Source of the DNA: Herbaspirillum sp.
GTDB lineage: Bacteria; Pseudomonadota; Gammaproteobacteria; Burkholderiales; Burkholderiaceae_D
Direction: 5' to 3'
Assembly: GCF_017744395.1 (NCBI RefSeq)
Contig: NZ_JAGIBI010000009.1
Coordinates: forward strand, 24,827 to 88,826
DNA length: 64,000 bases
Shown here: positions 1 to 9,218 of the stretch, piece by piece
Layout: the number at the start of each line of letters is the position of its first letter
Numbering within the stretch: the stretch's first letter is position 1
Notes under the pieces: model-generated
The model's database searches: none
The model's input: only the letters and a program-made list of their open reading frames with translations
Told to the model about the DNA's origin: nothing
Made by a program: the position numbers and the translations under genes

Positions 1-860
1 TGGTCCACCATGGCCGGGGCATCGCGCCGCCGCAACAGCGCCACCTCCGAATAGAAATCCGCATCCTTCACCGCCGGAAAACTCACCCCCGCCGACAGCG
101 AGATGCTAGCCATGCTCTGCGGCACCACGGCAATGCCGAAGCCGGCATTGACCAGGCTCAGCAGTGAATTCTTGCGCGACGTCGCGCGCGCCACGCGCGG
201 ATAGAAGCCGTGCGCGATACAGCGCTCGGCCACCAGGTAGCTCAGCCCGCCGCGATCGCGGTGCGGCACCGAGACGAACTGCTCTTCGCGCAACTCCGCG
301 ATCTCAACCTGCTCGCGCCGTGCCAGCGGATGCGCGGCCGGCACCGCTGCCACCAGCCGCTCGCGGTACAGCACCGTGCTTTCCAGATTGGGATGCTTGC
401 GCAGGATGGGCAGGCGCGCCAGGCCGATGTCGGCGCTGCCTTCATCGATTTCGCGCGCCTGGTATTCGGACGGGGCCTGCGATATCTCCAGCGAAATGCC
501 GGGAAAGGCCTTGAGCGCTTCGTTCAGGGTCGGCCCCAGTGGCGCCGACAGCGGCACCGAGCTGGAATGCAGCAGCCGCAGCGCGCCATGCTCGCCTTTG
601 CCGATGGTGCGCGCTTGCGCTACCGCGCGGTCGATGTCGGACAGGATCTTGCGGCTGCGTTCGTAGAAATCCTGGCCGGCGTCGGTCAGTTCGAATTGCT
701 TGGCATCGCGCTTGAGCAGCACCACGTCGAGGTCGCCCTCCAGTTCCTTGACCTGCCGGCTCAGCGCCGACTGCGCGATGAACAGGCGCTCCGCGGCGCG
801 CGTATAGCCACCGGCTTCGACGATTTCAACAAAGTACCTGAGCTGCCGGAATGAAATCAT
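1..860 (-). CDS. LysR-family transcriptional regulator, C-terminus cut by window edge
   Basis: The leftward reading frame from the ATG at 860 stays open to base 1, giving 286 residues without a stop. The N-terminus begins MISFRQLRYFVEIVEAGGYT and continues with the AAERLFIAQSALSRQVKELE helix-turn-helix typical of LysR regulators. The rest (SSSVPLSAPLGPTL, LARLPILRKHP, VPHRDRGG) fits a type 2 periplasmic-binding-like effector domain. A GGAGAGGAG Shine-Dalgarno sits just before the start. Most LysR proteins are 290-320 residues, so little is missing. The target and effector cannot be read from the sequence; the gene it controls is probably outside the window. Confidence 0.88.
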   Translation of the reverse strand, partial: MISFRQLRYFVEIVEAGGYTRAAERLFIAQSALSRQVKELEGDLDVVLLKRDAKQFELTDAGQDFYERSRKILSDIDRAVAQARTIGKGEHGALRLLHSSSVPLSAPLGPTLNEALKAFPGISLEISQAPSEYQAREIDEGSADIGLARLPILRKHPNLESTVLYRERLVAAVPAAHPLARREQVEIAELREEQFVSVPHRDRGGLSYLVAERCIAHGFYPRVARATSRKNSLLSLVNAGFGIAVVPQSMASISLSAGVSFPAVKDADFYSEVALLRRRDAPAMVD

Positions 861-1202
861 CTCCTCTCCCTTGTCCCCATATCGTTTTGAGATGGCGCCC
901 CGCCCCATTTGATATTGGCGCCTCCGGCGCCGGGCGCATACAGTGAAGCCATCCCCAACGCCCGCGCCATGCGGGACCTTTTCCAAGGACCCATCGTGCT
1001 TGACGACCTGTTGCTGTTCCTCGGCCTGCTCGGCCTCGTCTGCAGTATCGGCATCCGCTGGAGCATGCGGCGCGCATCCGGCCGCCGCCGCGACATCGGC
1101 AACCAGCGCTGAAATACCCGCCGGCGCGACGTTGCCGCAGCGCGTTATTTTACGTCGGAGGTGGAATCGGCGCTGATCCGCGCCTTGCCGGCATGATGTT
1201 GA
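861..1202. other. Intergenic region, no supported gene
   Basis: This 342-bp stretch separates the end of chpA from the LysR start. It should hold the LysR promoter. One rightward 47-codon frame (969-1112) encodes a possible hydrophobic helix followed by arginines, but it has no clear ribosome binding site and was not accepted as a gene. Confidence 0.5.
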
Positions 1203-4200
1203 TTAGTACAAGACATCCCTGAAGTCGTCATCCCGCCATTTGCTCGGATCGCCGGTGAAATGCCTGACCAGCGCCAGCAATTTCTCGTCCTGGTAAGGCT
1301 TGCCCATGTAATGGTTGACGCCGACTTCCATGGCGCGCTCGCGGTGCTTGGCGCCGGTGCGGGACGTGATCATGATGATCGGCTTGGCGCGGGTGGATTC
1401 GTTGTCGCGCAAATGGCGCACCAGGGTGAAACCATCCATGCGCGGCATCTCGATGTCGACCAGGAAGATGTCCGGTGTCCGGTCGTGCAACTGGCCGATG
1501 GCGTCATAGCCGTCGGTGGCGGTCGCCACCGCATAGCCTTCGCGCACCAGCAGGCGCTGCGTCACCTTGCGCACGGTGAGCGAATCGTCGACCACCATCA
1601 CCAGCTTGCGCCCGGCGCGCGGCTCGGCTTTGGCCGGCCTGCCCGCCAGCCGGCGTGCGCCGGTGCGGCGCGCCAGCAGCAGCGGATTGACGATCAGGGC
1701 AATCTCGCCGTTGCCCAGCACGGTCGCCCCGACCACGCCGGCCAGGGTATCCAGTTGCGGCCCCAGCGGCTTGGCGACCACTTCACGGTTGCCCAGCACC
1801 TGGTCGACCAGGATCGCCACCAGCTCGTTGCCGCCTTTGACGAACAAGACGTGGCCCGATGCCTGCGGCAAACCCTCGTCTTCCCTGGGCGGTTGGTCCA
1901 GCAGCCGCTCCAGCGGCTGCAAGGCCACCCTGCGCCCGCCCTCGTCCAGCGCTTCCTCGGCCAATGCCTGCCGCAACCGCGCGCTGCGCAGTTGCACCAC
2001 CTTGTCGACCAGCATCGAGGGAATCGCATAGGTCTGCCCGCCCTGCCGCAACAGGCAAACCTGCTTGACGGCCAGCGACAACGGCAAGTGGATGGTGAAA
2101 TGCGTTCCCGCACCAGGCTGCGACTCCACCATGACGCGCCCGCCCAGAGCGGTCACTTCGGAGCGCACCACATCCATGCCGACGCCGCGCCCGGCCAGGG
2201 CCGATATCTCGGAGGAAGTGCTGAAGCCGGGCTCGAAAATCAGTTCGCTCACGCGCGCGTCATCCGGCGCGATATCCTCGCCGACCAGCCCCAGCGCCTC
2301 CCCCTTGCTGCGGATGGCGGCCAGGTCGAGGCCGCGGCCGTCGTCGGCAATCCGGATGATGGCCTCGCTGCCCTCCTGCGCCGCCCGCACGCTGAGCCGG
2401 CCGGCCGCCGGCTTGCCCGCCACGAGGCGTCCGTCGCCGGCCTCGATGCCATGCACGGCGGCATTGCGCAACAGGTGCTCGAACGGCCCGATCATGCGCT
2501 CCAGGATGCCGCGGTCCAGTTCGACATCGCCGCCGCCGATTTCCAGCGCCAGCGGCTTGCCGGTCTCATTGGACAACTGCCGCGCCAGATGCTGCAGGCG
2601 CTGCTCCAGGCTGTTGAACTTCACCATGCGGGTGTACATCAGCTCCTGCTGCAACTCGCGCGTCAGGCGGCCCTGGCGCCGCAAGCCTTCCTGCGTCTTG
2701 CCGGCGGCATCGACCAGTTGCTTTTGCAGCGAGGCCGCATCGCCGACATTCTCGGCCATCATGCGCGTGAGTTCCTGCAGATGGGTGAAGCGGTCCAGCT
2801 CCAGCGGGTCGAAGCGCGCGCTCTCGCCGCCGGCATGGTGGGAGGCGGCCATCTGGATCTCCGCCTGGATCTCGACATCGCGCAACTGGTCCGCCAGCTT
2901 GGCGATGCTCTCCGCCAGTTCTTGCGCGCTCTTGTGCAGGGCGTCGACTTCGTTTTCCAGTTGCGAGCGGGCGATCGACACCTCGCCCACCTGGTTGAGC
3001 AACTGGTCGAGCACGCTGACCTTGATGCGCACCAGCGGCGAGGCCAGCTTGCGCTCGCCCTCGGACAGCCGCCGCAGCGGCGCGGATGCGCCATCGGCGC
3101 CGCCCAATCGCTCCAGGGCTTCGAACTGCTTGAGCGCCTTGTCGTAGAGCGCCAGCAGGCCGGCGGCGGCATCCGCCCCGCCCTGCCCGCGCAGCGCGCG
3201 CTGTACGCCGCTTTCCAGTTCATGCATCAGGTGGCCCAGGCGCAAGGCCCCGGCCATGCGCGCGCTGCCCTTGACGGTATGCAGCGGCCGCCGCAGTTCG
3301 GCGATGGCCGCGCTGTCGGAGGGGTCGCGCTGGAAACGGTGCAGTCCCTCGCCCACCGCGGCCAGCAAATCCTGCCCCTCCTCCAGGAAGACCGGCAGCA
3401 AGTCATGGTCGATCTCATCGCGCAGCTCGCCGGCCCCGGCCTCCGGGGCGATGGCTGGCTCCGCTACCGCGGCAGCCGGCGGCGGGCTGGCGGCGCCCGC
3501 CTCTTCCCGCCCTGTGCGCTGCCGGCGGAAATGCCCCAGCAGCGCCGACAGCGCCTCGCCGGCTTGCGCCGGGGCCGCCGGCTGGCCGCCTTGCCGATAC
3601 TGCTCCAGCATGGCGTGCATGGCGTCGACCGCATTTTCCACCGCGGCCAGTTGGCTGCCGTCGAGCCCGGCGGCAGCCGCCTTGACCTGTTCCAGCAAGC
3701 CTTCCAGCAAACCCGCCAGTTCCCGCATGCCGGCAAACCCGGCCGTGGCGCTGCTGCCGCGCAAGGTATGGACGGCGCGCATGAACAAGGGCGGCGCCGG
3801 CGCCACCAGGCCGCTGTTGGCCTTGGCGCGCCAGCTGCTGCCATGCTGGCGCATGGTCTTGAGCAACTGGCGGGCCTCGTCGAGATAAATGGCGCGCAGC
3901 CGGGGATCGGCATCGGCAGGCATGGCGCTGAGCGCGTGAGGATCCTGTTCAGGCGGCATAGACGCCATGCTTTCGCACAAGGCCCGCGCTGCGGCCACCA
4001 GCGAGGGCGCTTCCCGGTATGAGCCGCCTTGCATTGCAAGCTCGCCGATCCATTCTTCCAGCAGCAGGCGGCTGTTTTCCAGCAGCGCCAATACCGGCGG
4101 CGCCAGTGCGGCCGGCCCGGCCGCGCGCGCTTGCACAAGGCAGGCGTTGAGCAGGCGCTCCACCGCATGTGCCGCATCGGAAAGCGCCGCCAATCCCAGC

Positions 4201-4463
4201 ATGCGCCCGCTGCCCTTGAAGGTATGGAAACAACGGCGCACGCCTGCCAGCAGTTCCGGATCGGCTGCCCCGCCGGCCAGCCGGGGCAGCGCCTCCCGCA
4301 AAGCGTCGAGCATCTGGCGCGCCTCTGCCAGGAATACCGCCATCATCTCCGGGTCGCGTTCCCGCGGCTGCCACTCGCCCGGGGCATCCCGCACGAAATC
4401 GCCGAAAGCCGGCGCGGAGGAAGTTGAGGGGATATCGTCCATCGGCGGCATGGCGGCAGGCAA
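1203..4463 (-). CDS. chpA: ChpA/PilL hybrid chemotaxis histidine kinase of the type IV pilus system
   Basis: 1086 residues. Three Hpt domains are visible with phosphoacceptor histidines near residues 80 (FHTFKGSGRM), 232 (VHTLRGSSAT) and 395 (LHTVKGSARM). They are followed by a CheA-type dimerisation and ATPase region (HLLRNAAVHGIEAG, DDGRGLDL, GRGVGMDVV), a CheW-like domain (VCLLRQGGQTYAIPS) and a C-terminal receiver (MVVDDSLTVRK, FLVDIEMPRMDG, KPYQDEKLL). This is the layout of ChpA/PilL, the cytoplasmic kinase that receives signals from PilJ and phosphorylates pilus response regulators to control twitching motility. Pseudomonas ChpA has more Hpt-like domains, so this is a short form. It starts 4 bp after the pilJ stop, so the two are cotranscribed. 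Confidence 0.93.
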   Translation of the reverse strand: MPAAMPPMDDIPSTSSAPAFGDFVRDAPGEWQPRERDPEMMAVFLAEARQMLDALREALPRLAGGAADPELLAGVRRCFHTFKGSGRMLGLAALSDAAHAVERLLNACLVQARAAGPAALAPPVLALLENSRLLLEEWIGELAMQGGSYREAPSLVAAARALCESMASMPPEQDPHALSAMPADADPRLRAIYLDEARQLLKTMRQHGSSWRAKANSGLVAPAPPLFMRAVHTLRGSSATAGFAGMRELAGLLEGLLEQVKAAAAGLDGSQLAAVENAVDAMHAMLEQYRQGGQPAAPAQAGEALSALLGHFRRQRTGREEAGAASPPPAAAVAEPAIAPEAGAGELRDEIDHDLLPVFLEEGQDLLAAVGEGLHRFQRDPSDSAAIAELRRPLHTVKGSARMAGALRLGHLMHELESGVQRALRGQGGADAAAGLLALYDKALKQFEALERLGGADGASAPLRRLSEGERKLASPLVRIKVSVLDQLLNQVGEVSIARSQLENEVDALHKSAQELAESIAKLADQLRDVEIQAEIQMAASHHAGGESARFDPLELDRFTHLQELTRMMAENVGDAASLQKQLVDAAGKTQEGLRRQGRLTRELQQELMYTRMVKFNSLEQRLQHLARQLSNETGKPLALEIGGGDVELDRGILERMIGPFEHLLRNAAVHGIEAGDGRLVAGKPAAGRLSVRAAQEGSEAIIRIADDGRGLDLAAIRSKGEALGLVGEDIAPDDARVSELIFEPGFSTSSEISALAGRGVGMDVVRSEVTALGGRVMVESQPGAGTHFTIHLPLSLAVKQVCLLRQGGQTYAIPSMLVDKVVQLRSARLRQALAEEALDEGGRRVALQPLERLLDQPPREDEGLPQASGHVLFVKGGNELVAILVDQVLGNREVVAKPLGPQLDTLAGVVGATVLGNGEIALIVNPLLLARRTGARRLAGRPAKAEPRAGRKLVMVVDDSLTVRKVTQRLLVREGYAVATATDGYDAIGQLHDRTPDIFLVDIEMPRMDGFTLVRHLRDNESTRAKPIIMITSRTGAKHRERAMEVGVNHYMGKPYQDEKLLALVRHFTGDPSKWRDDDFRDVLY

Positions 4464-4467
4464 CGGC

Positions 4468-6651
4468 TCAGGACACCGTCACGCGGAAGCGCGACACCGA
4501 GCTTTGCAGTTCCTTGGCGGCATCCCACAGGTCGGTGTACAGGCTGGTGACCTGCTCCCGGCTCTGTTCGATGATTTCGTTTTCGGTCAGGATGCTCTGG
4601 ATATTCTGCGCCACGCCGTTGGCCGAGATGGCCTGCTGCTCGGTCGACAGCGACATGCCCTGGATCAGTTCGGCCAGCTGGTTGGAGACGCTGCGGATAT
4701 CCGACAGCGCCGCGCCGGCCGCGTCCGACAGCACGGCGCCTTCCACCACGCCGGCGGTGGACTTTTCCATCGCCGCCACGGCGTCATGGGTATCGGTCTG
4801 GATCATGCGCACCAGGGCGCCGATCTCGCGCGTGGCGGCGCTGGAGCGTTCGGCCAGGCGCTGCACCTCTTCGGCTACCACCGAGAAGCCGCGCCCGGCC
4901 TCGCCTGCCGAAGCGGCCTGGATGGCGGCGTTCAGCGCCAGCACGTTGGTCTGTTCGGTGATGTCGGAAATCAGGTCGGTGATCTCGCCGATCACTTGCG
5001 AGGATTCGCCCAGCCGCTTGATGCGCTTGGAGGTTTCCTGGATCTGGTCGCGGATCTCGTTCATGGCCTTGACCGCATCTTCCACCGCACGGGCCCCGCG
5101 CTCGGCCACCACCACCGAATGGCGCGCCACATCGGCCGATTCGCTGGCCGACACCGACACGTCGGTGATCTGCATCGACATCTCCAGCATCGATTGCCCG
5201 GTTTCCTGGATGCGCCGCGCCTGCATGCGGGCCGCGCCGGCCAGCTCGGTCGTAGTTTTGCGCACGTGGTCGGACGATGCCGCCACCTTCGACGCCATCT
5301 GCGTGACCTGCCCCACCAGTCCGCGCAGCGCTTCCACGGTGTAGTTGACCGAATCGGCGATGGCGCCGGTGATGTCTTCCGAGACGGTAGTGTGCACCGT
5401 GAGGTCGCCGTCGGCGACCTTCTGCAATTCGTTCATCAGGCGCAGGATGGCGGCCTGGTTGGCGACATTGGTGCGCATGGCCTTCTCTTCCTGCTGCTGC
5501 GCCTGCAGGCGTTGCGCTTCGGCCTCCTGCCGGCGCGCCTCAGCGTCGGCGGCATTGTTGCGGCTGTTTTGCAACTGCACCAGCGCGATGCCGATGGCGC
5601 TCAACAGCGCGCATACCGTCGCCGCCAGCATGGCCCAGAAGGTCCAGCCGCGCGACTCCTGGACCTCGCGGTAATCGCTCTGCAAGACCGTCAGGTGCTT
5701 CTTGAGCAGTTCGTTCTCGAGGAAAACCAGTTGCTCCGATTGCTTGGCGGCGATGAAATTCTGCAGGTTGCCGAGGATGCCGGCCACCTGCGGCTGGTAT
5801 TCGCCGAAGACTTTCTCTAGCTCCTGCAGCTTGTCGCGCGTCTCCTTGTCGGTGACCGGTTTCAAGCGCAAGAGGTCGCTGCCGTTCAGGAAGCCGTCGA
5901 GGATGTCATGGAAGGTATTGACGTCCTTGCCGAGCAGGAAGGCGGTTTCGGGATTGACGCCCTCCGAGGTCAGGAACTCGTTGGCGCTGCGCCCCAGGCG
6001 CAGCGTCAGCAATACCAGTTGCCCGGCCGCGGCCATCTCGCGCGGGCTGGCCGAGCCTTGCGACTGCAGCATGGAAATCTGCTCGCTCAGGTCGAGCATG
6101 GTCGGCAGCAGCAGGTTGAGCCGCTTCAAGGTGACGCCGAAACCGGTCAATTCCTTTTCCAGCCTAAGGATGGTCCCGGACGCATGGTTAGTGTGCTCCC
6201 AGATCTTTTGCACGTCGTCCAGCACCGGCTTCATCGCGGCGTCGGGCAGGCTGATCGTATATCCCTGGTAGATACCGCCCTCCATCAGCAGGCCCAGGTC
6301 GCGGTTGAACTCGTTGCGGCTTTCGGCGAGCTGGGAGAACGCCTCCTTGTTGCCCTGGATGGCGTTGGGCACGGCCTTGCCGATGCGCTGCGAATGCATC
6401 ACCAGGTCGGAGGCGATGTGCGTCTGGAACGTGGCATGGATGTAGTTGCGCGAGCCCTGCCACAGGAAGAAGAAGGTGCTGGCCAGCGACAAGGCCAGCA
6501 GGCCGAGCAGGATACGGGTCTGCCGGCGCAGCGAGAAACGGTTGATGAACGGCAGCCGGGTGCGGCGCGATGGCGGCACAACGGCATGCTCCGTTTCCTT
6601 CTCCGCTGTGTTTTTTTGCTTTTTCGGCAGACGCGGCAAACTCAATGCCAT
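4468..6651 (-). CDS. pilJ: PilJ, type IV pilus methyl-accepting chemotaxis protein
   Basis: 727 residues. A positively charged N-terminus precedes a first membrane helix at about residues 46-66 ([18 protein letters not shown]). A periplasmic PilJ-type sensor region follows, then a second membrane helix near 340-360 ([20 protein letters not shown]), a HAMP-like segment and a long cytoplasmic signalling hairpin. The tip is the conserved [20 protein letters not shown], in which the usual MCP sequence has an extra A. PilJ passes surface or pilus signals to the ChpA kinase through the PilI adaptor. It lies between pilI and chpA in one leftward operon. Confidence 0.93.
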   Translation of the reverse strand: MALSLPRLPKKQKNTAEKETEHAVVPPSRRTRLPFINRFSLRRQTRILLGLLALSLASTFFFLWQGSRNYIHATFQTHIASDLVMHSQRIGKAVPNAIQGNKEAFSQLAESRNEFNRDLGLLMEGGIYQGYTISLPDAAMKPVLDDVQKIWEHTNHASGTILRLEKELTGFGVTLKRLNLLLPTMLDLSEQISMLQSQGSASPREMAAAGQLVLLTLRLGRSANEFLTSEGVNPETAFLLGKDVNTFHDILDGFLNGSDLLRLKPVTDKETRDKLQELEKVFGEYQPQVAGILGNLQNFIAAKQSEQLVFLENELLKKHLTVLQSDYREVQESRGWTFWAMLAATVCALLSAIGIALVQLQNSRNNAADAEARRQEAEAQRLQAQQQEEKAMRTNVANQAAILRLMNELQKVADGDLTVHTTVSEDITGAIADSVNYTVEALRGLVGQVTQMASKVAASSDHVRKTTTELAGAARMQARRIQETGQSMLEMSMQITDVSVSASESADVARHSVVVAERGARAVEDAVKAMNEIRDQIQETSKRIKRLGESSQVIGEITDLISDITEQTNVLALNAAIQAASAGEAGRGFSVVAEEVQRLAERSSAATREIGALVRMIQTDTHDAVAAMEKSTAGVVEGAVLSDAAGAALSDIRSVSNQLAELIQGMSLSTEQQAISANGVAQNIQSILTENEIIEQSREQVTSLYTDLWDAAKELQSSVSRFRVTVS

Positions 6652-6734
6652 GACTGGTGCTCCTTTTTTAGTTCAGGTCGGCGTACCCCCAAGGCCGCAG
6701 CGATTCGCCGCCAGGCCCCGCTCCGTATTACCTA

Positions 6735-7298
6735 TTACCGGCCGATATGCAAGAAGGCGGCCTCTTTCAGCAGCGTTGCCAAACCGATTTCATGCCACTC
6801 GGTTCCGGCGGTATCTTTATACCGCCCAACAACCCCAATTAATTCGTTTTTGTCATCGTAATTTTTCGATATTTGCGTCATTTCCGAGATATGCCGCAAC
6901 CCCAGCACGGATGACAGCAGCAAGCCGCAGTTGGGCGCCAAGGCGGGTGAAAACGCCAGCACCCGGCTATCGCGCCCATGTGCCTGGGCCGGGAATCCGC
7001 TCAACACGGCAAGATCGGCAATCCCGACCAGATTGCCTCGCAGATTGACCAGGCCAAGGTACCAGGGCTGCGTCAGGGGCACCTTCATCGGCGCAGGCAA
7101 GCTGGACAGCGGCAGGATTTCGCCGGCTTCGGTCAGGCGGATCAGGCAATGGAACGGGCCGATGGTCGCCGCCAGCCGGCGCGCCAGCAATTCCTCGCTG
7201 CTGGCCGCCTCCATGCGCGCCAGCAGCGAGGCCTGGAAGGCTTGCAGCCCACCTTTCTTCCTGCCGGTTCCGGCAGTATCGTCCCGCTCCGCGCTCAT
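6735..7298 (-). CDS. pilI: PilI, CheW-like adaptor of the pilus chemotaxis system
   Basis: 187 residues if translation starts at the ATG (7298) that overlaps the pilH stop as ATGA. The longer open frame to 7415 only shadows pilH. A CheW fold is indicated by ARRLAATIGPFHCLIRLTEA, PLTQPWYLGLVNLRGNLVGI and a C-terminal EIGLATLLKEAAFLHI. CheW-like adaptors couple the receptor (PilJ) to the kinase (ChpA) at the inner membrane. The overlap with pilH argues for translational coupling; pilJ follows after 83 bp. Confidence 0.9.
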   Translation of the reverse strand: MSAERDDTAGTGRKKGGLQAFQASLLARMEAASSEELLARRLAATIGPFHCLIRLTEAGEILPLSSLPAPMKVPLTQPWYLGLVNLRGNLVGIADLAVLSGFPAQAHGRDSRVLAFSPALAPNCGLLLSSVLGLRHISEMTQISKNYDDKNELIGVVGRYKDTAGTEWHEIGLATLLKEAAFLHIGR

Positions 7299-7660
7299 TC
7301 GATGGCGCCGATCTTGGCCAGCAACTCGTCCGGGTCGACCGGCTTGACGATGTAGTCGCAAGCGCCCTGGCATAACGCCCAGATGCGGTCGGTTTCCTCG
7401 CCCTTGACGCTGCACATCATGACCGGCAAATCCTTCAGGTTGGGGTCGCGCGCGATCTGGCGCGTGACCTGGTAGCCGTTCTGCCCCGGCATGACGACGT
7501 CCAGCAGCACCAGTTGCGGCTTGTCCGCACGGATCATTTGCAGGGCATCCTCGCCGCTCTCGGCGATGGCGACTGAAAAACCGTTCTGTTCGAGAATGTT
7601 GGTCAGCACGTAGCGGTCGGTCGGGGAGTCATCGACCACGAGCACCTTTTTTATTCTCAT
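7295..7660 (-). CDS. pilH: PilH-like single-domain response regulator
   Basis: 121 residues from the ATG at 7660, which has a GGGGAGG Shine-Dalgarno. An upstream in-frame start at 7843 gives an N-terminus with no receiver features and was rejected. The protein is one receiver domain: acidic pocket VVDDSPTD, phosphoacceptor aspartate in VLLDVVMPGQNG near residue 54, and the conserved lysine in IVKPVDPDEL near 106. The VVMPGQNGYQVTRQ wording is closer to PilH than PilG. It likely acts as a phosphate sink or retraction regulator for ChpA. No second regulator (PilG) lies beside it, which is unusual for this cluster. Confidence 0.86.
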   Translation of the reverse strand: MRIKKVLVVDDSPTDRYVLTNILEQNGFSVAIAESGEDALQMIRADKPQLVLLDVVMPGQNGYQVTRQIARDPNLKDLPVMMCSVKGEETDRIWALCQGACDYIVKPVDPDELLAKIGAIE

Positions 7661-8073
7661 GCCTCCCCTCCCCCATTGATACGAATACGATTGGATACGG
7701 TTGCGTCTGAAATGGCAAACCCGCACACCCGGGCCAGGCGCCATCGATATGCATTCCCGCAACCGGGCCGGACGGGGACGCCATGTATCTCTTTCGCAAA
7801 TCGCTGGAGCGCATCGGGCAACTTTAGCAAATGCCCGGCCCATCTAGCACGGAAACAGCAGCAACTTCACTGCTTTATTGAAAACACTGGAATGCTGGCG
7901 CCGGAGAACCGGGTTTCCACATCGACAAGTTTCGCGGGTGAAACGAAGATGGCAGGCAGGATGCACCCGGCTTGATCTGGATCAAGCGCGCCAAAAGAAG
8001 AAAACGGGGGGAGGAATGCGGCAGCGCGCTGATGGGTACCGGCCGCCGCATGAAGGATGGGGAAGGAAGGCGG
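7661..8073. other. Intergenic region between pilH and rubredoxin
   Basis: 413 bp between two leftward genes. Its only clear signal is the FNR/ANR-type box at 7972-7985. Reading all frames, I see no receiver-domain remnant, so there is no trace of a decayed pilG here. Confidence 0.5.
7972..7985. promoter_or_regulatory. FNR/ANR-type box
   Basis: TTGATCTGGATCAA matches the FNR consensus TTGAT-N4-ATCAA at every conserved position and sits in an 18-bp palindrome (7970-7987). On the leftward strand a CATCTT -10-like hexamer lies about 30 bp downstream, the spacing of a class II FNR-activated promoter. That promoter would read toward pilH-pilI-pilJ-chpA with a leader of roughly 270 nt. Rubredoxin lies upstream, so it would not be the target. 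Confidence 0.55.
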
Positions 8074-8259
8074 TCAGATCTCGACCATTTCGAAATCTTC
8101 CTTGCGCGCGCCGCACTCGGGACAGGTCCAGTTGATGGGCACATCTTCCCAGCGGGTACCGGGAGCGATCCCTTCTTCCGGCAGGCCTGCTTCCTCGTCG
8201 TAGATCCAACCACAGATCAGGCACATCCAGGTTTTGAATTCGGTTTGGTTATTGCTCAC
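8074..8259 (-). CDS. rubA: Rubredoxin
   Basis: 61 residues with the two iron-binding CxxC motifs of rubredoxin, WMCLICGWIYDE and WTCPECGARK, spaced as in classic 55-60 residue rubredoxins. The GLPEEGIAPGTRWEDVP loop between them is typical. It is a one-iron electron carrier in the cytoplasm. In many betaproteobacteria rubredoxin lies beside the pil chemotaxis genes, as here, although a functional link is not established. It is divergent from the thiD-like gene. Confidence 0.95.
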   Translation of the reverse strand: MSNNQTEFKTWMCLICGWIYDEEAGLPEEGIAPGTRWEDVPINWTCPECGARKEDFEMVEI

Positions 8260-8281
8260 GGCTGACTATCCCTCAAATCAA

Positions 8282-8300
8282 TTCAAGTAAAATGCTTGAA
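8282..8300. promoter_or_regulatory. Inverted repeat in the rubA-thiD divergent region
   Basis: TTCAAG-N7-CTTGAA, a perfect 6-bp dyad, lies between the divergent rubredoxin and thiD-like genes. It could be an operator for either. No known regulator is implied by the sequence alone. Confidence 0.3.
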
Positions 8301-8346
8301 ACCCGTATGGAACGAGTTCTAAACACGCTATCTTAATCTACTCGAC

Positions 8347-9177
8347 GTGCAAAACCAAACCTCCCCCCTCATCCTGACCTTCGGCGCCGCCGATCCGGTA
8401 GGCGCCACGGGCATCCAGGCAGATCTCGCCACTTTCGCGGCGATGGGCTGCCATGGCTTGTCGGTCGTGACATCGCTGCTGATCGGGGACACCGCCCGCG
8501 TGGAAGATACGCAAGTCATCGACGTCGACTGGGTGGCCGACCAGGCGCGCGTCATCCTCGAAGACATGCCGGTGTCGGCTTTCAAGGTCGGCGCCGTAGG
8601 CAGCATCGAAAACATTTCGGCGATCGCCGAGATCGTCTCCGATTACCCCGAAGTGCCGCTGATCCTCGATCCCTTCACCTCGTCGCTGGCCAACCAGGAA
8701 GAAGAGGAAGACCGCCTGATCGCCATCCGCGAACTGCTGGTGCCGCAGACCACGCTGATGCTGGCCTCGGCCACCGAACTGGCGCGGCTGGCCGAAACCT
8801 GGCGCGAACCGGTGACGGGCGACACGCTCATGCTCGACGCCATGCGCATCATCGAAATGGGTTGCGAATACCTGTTCGTCACCAACACCCAGGCCGAGCT
8901 GCAGGAAATCGCCAACTCGCTGTTCGACGAATCCGGCCTGGTGCGCCAGGATGCCTGGCAACGCCTGCCGGGCTCCTTCAGCGGCGCCGGCTCGACCCTC
9001 TCGGCCGCGATCGCGGCCATGCTGGCCAACGGCCTGGAAGTGCCCGAGGCGGTCACCGAAGCCCAGGAATTCACGCTGGCCTCGCTGGCCAACGCCCAGC
9101 GCCTCGGCATGGGCAAGCTGGTGCCGGACCGCTACTTCTGGGCGCGCGAAGCCGAAGATCCCAGCAACCTCAACTGA
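8347..9177 (+). CDS. thiD: ThiD-like hydroxymethylpyrimidine/phosphomethylpyrimidine kinase
   Basis: 276 residues from a GTG start (8347). The N-terminus [19 protein letters not shown] is the PfkB/ThiD substrate-binding signature, [10 protein letters not shown] and [10 protein letters not shown] follow in order, and [15 protein letters not shown] is the C-terminal ATP/anion-hole region. ThiD phosphorylates HMP and HMP-P in thiamine biosynthesis. The canonical GTGCTLSAA here reads GAGSTLSAA, so the catalytic cysteine of characterised ThiD is serine, and the N-terminal motif is also divergent. The activity may therefore differ. It is followed after 41 bp by hemL on the same strand. There is no convincing Shine-Dalgarno, so the start is uncertain. 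Confidence 0.8.
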   Translation: MQNQTSPLILTFGAADPVGATGIQADLATFAAMGCHGLSVVTSLLIGDTARVEDTQVIDVDWVADQARVILEDMPVSAFKVGAVGSIENISAIAEIVSDYPEVPLILDPFTSSLANQEEEEDRLIAIRELLVPQTTLMLASATELARLAETWREPVTGDTLMLDAMRIIEMGCEYLFVTNTQAELQEIANSLFDESGLVRQDAWQRLPGSFSGAGSTLSAAIAAMLANGLEVPEAVTEAQEFTLASLANAQRLGMGKLVPDRYFWAREAEDPSNLN

Positions 9178-9218
9178 TGCGTCTGCGCATCCGACCTGTA
9201 TTTGAACCGGTAACAAAC

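Noticed and set aside
969..1112. 47-codon rightward frame with a hydrophobic helix and basic tail
   Set aside because: No ribosome binding site, high-GC region where open frames are common by chance, and no recognisable homologue.
1260..4022. Very long rightward open frame opposite chpA
   Set aside because: It is the antisense shadow of chpA; its His/Gln/Arg-rich composition is typical of GC-rich antisense frames.
3967..5820. Rightward frame opposite chpA/pilJ
   Set aside because: Antisense shadow spanning two well-supported genes, with biased composition and no motifs.
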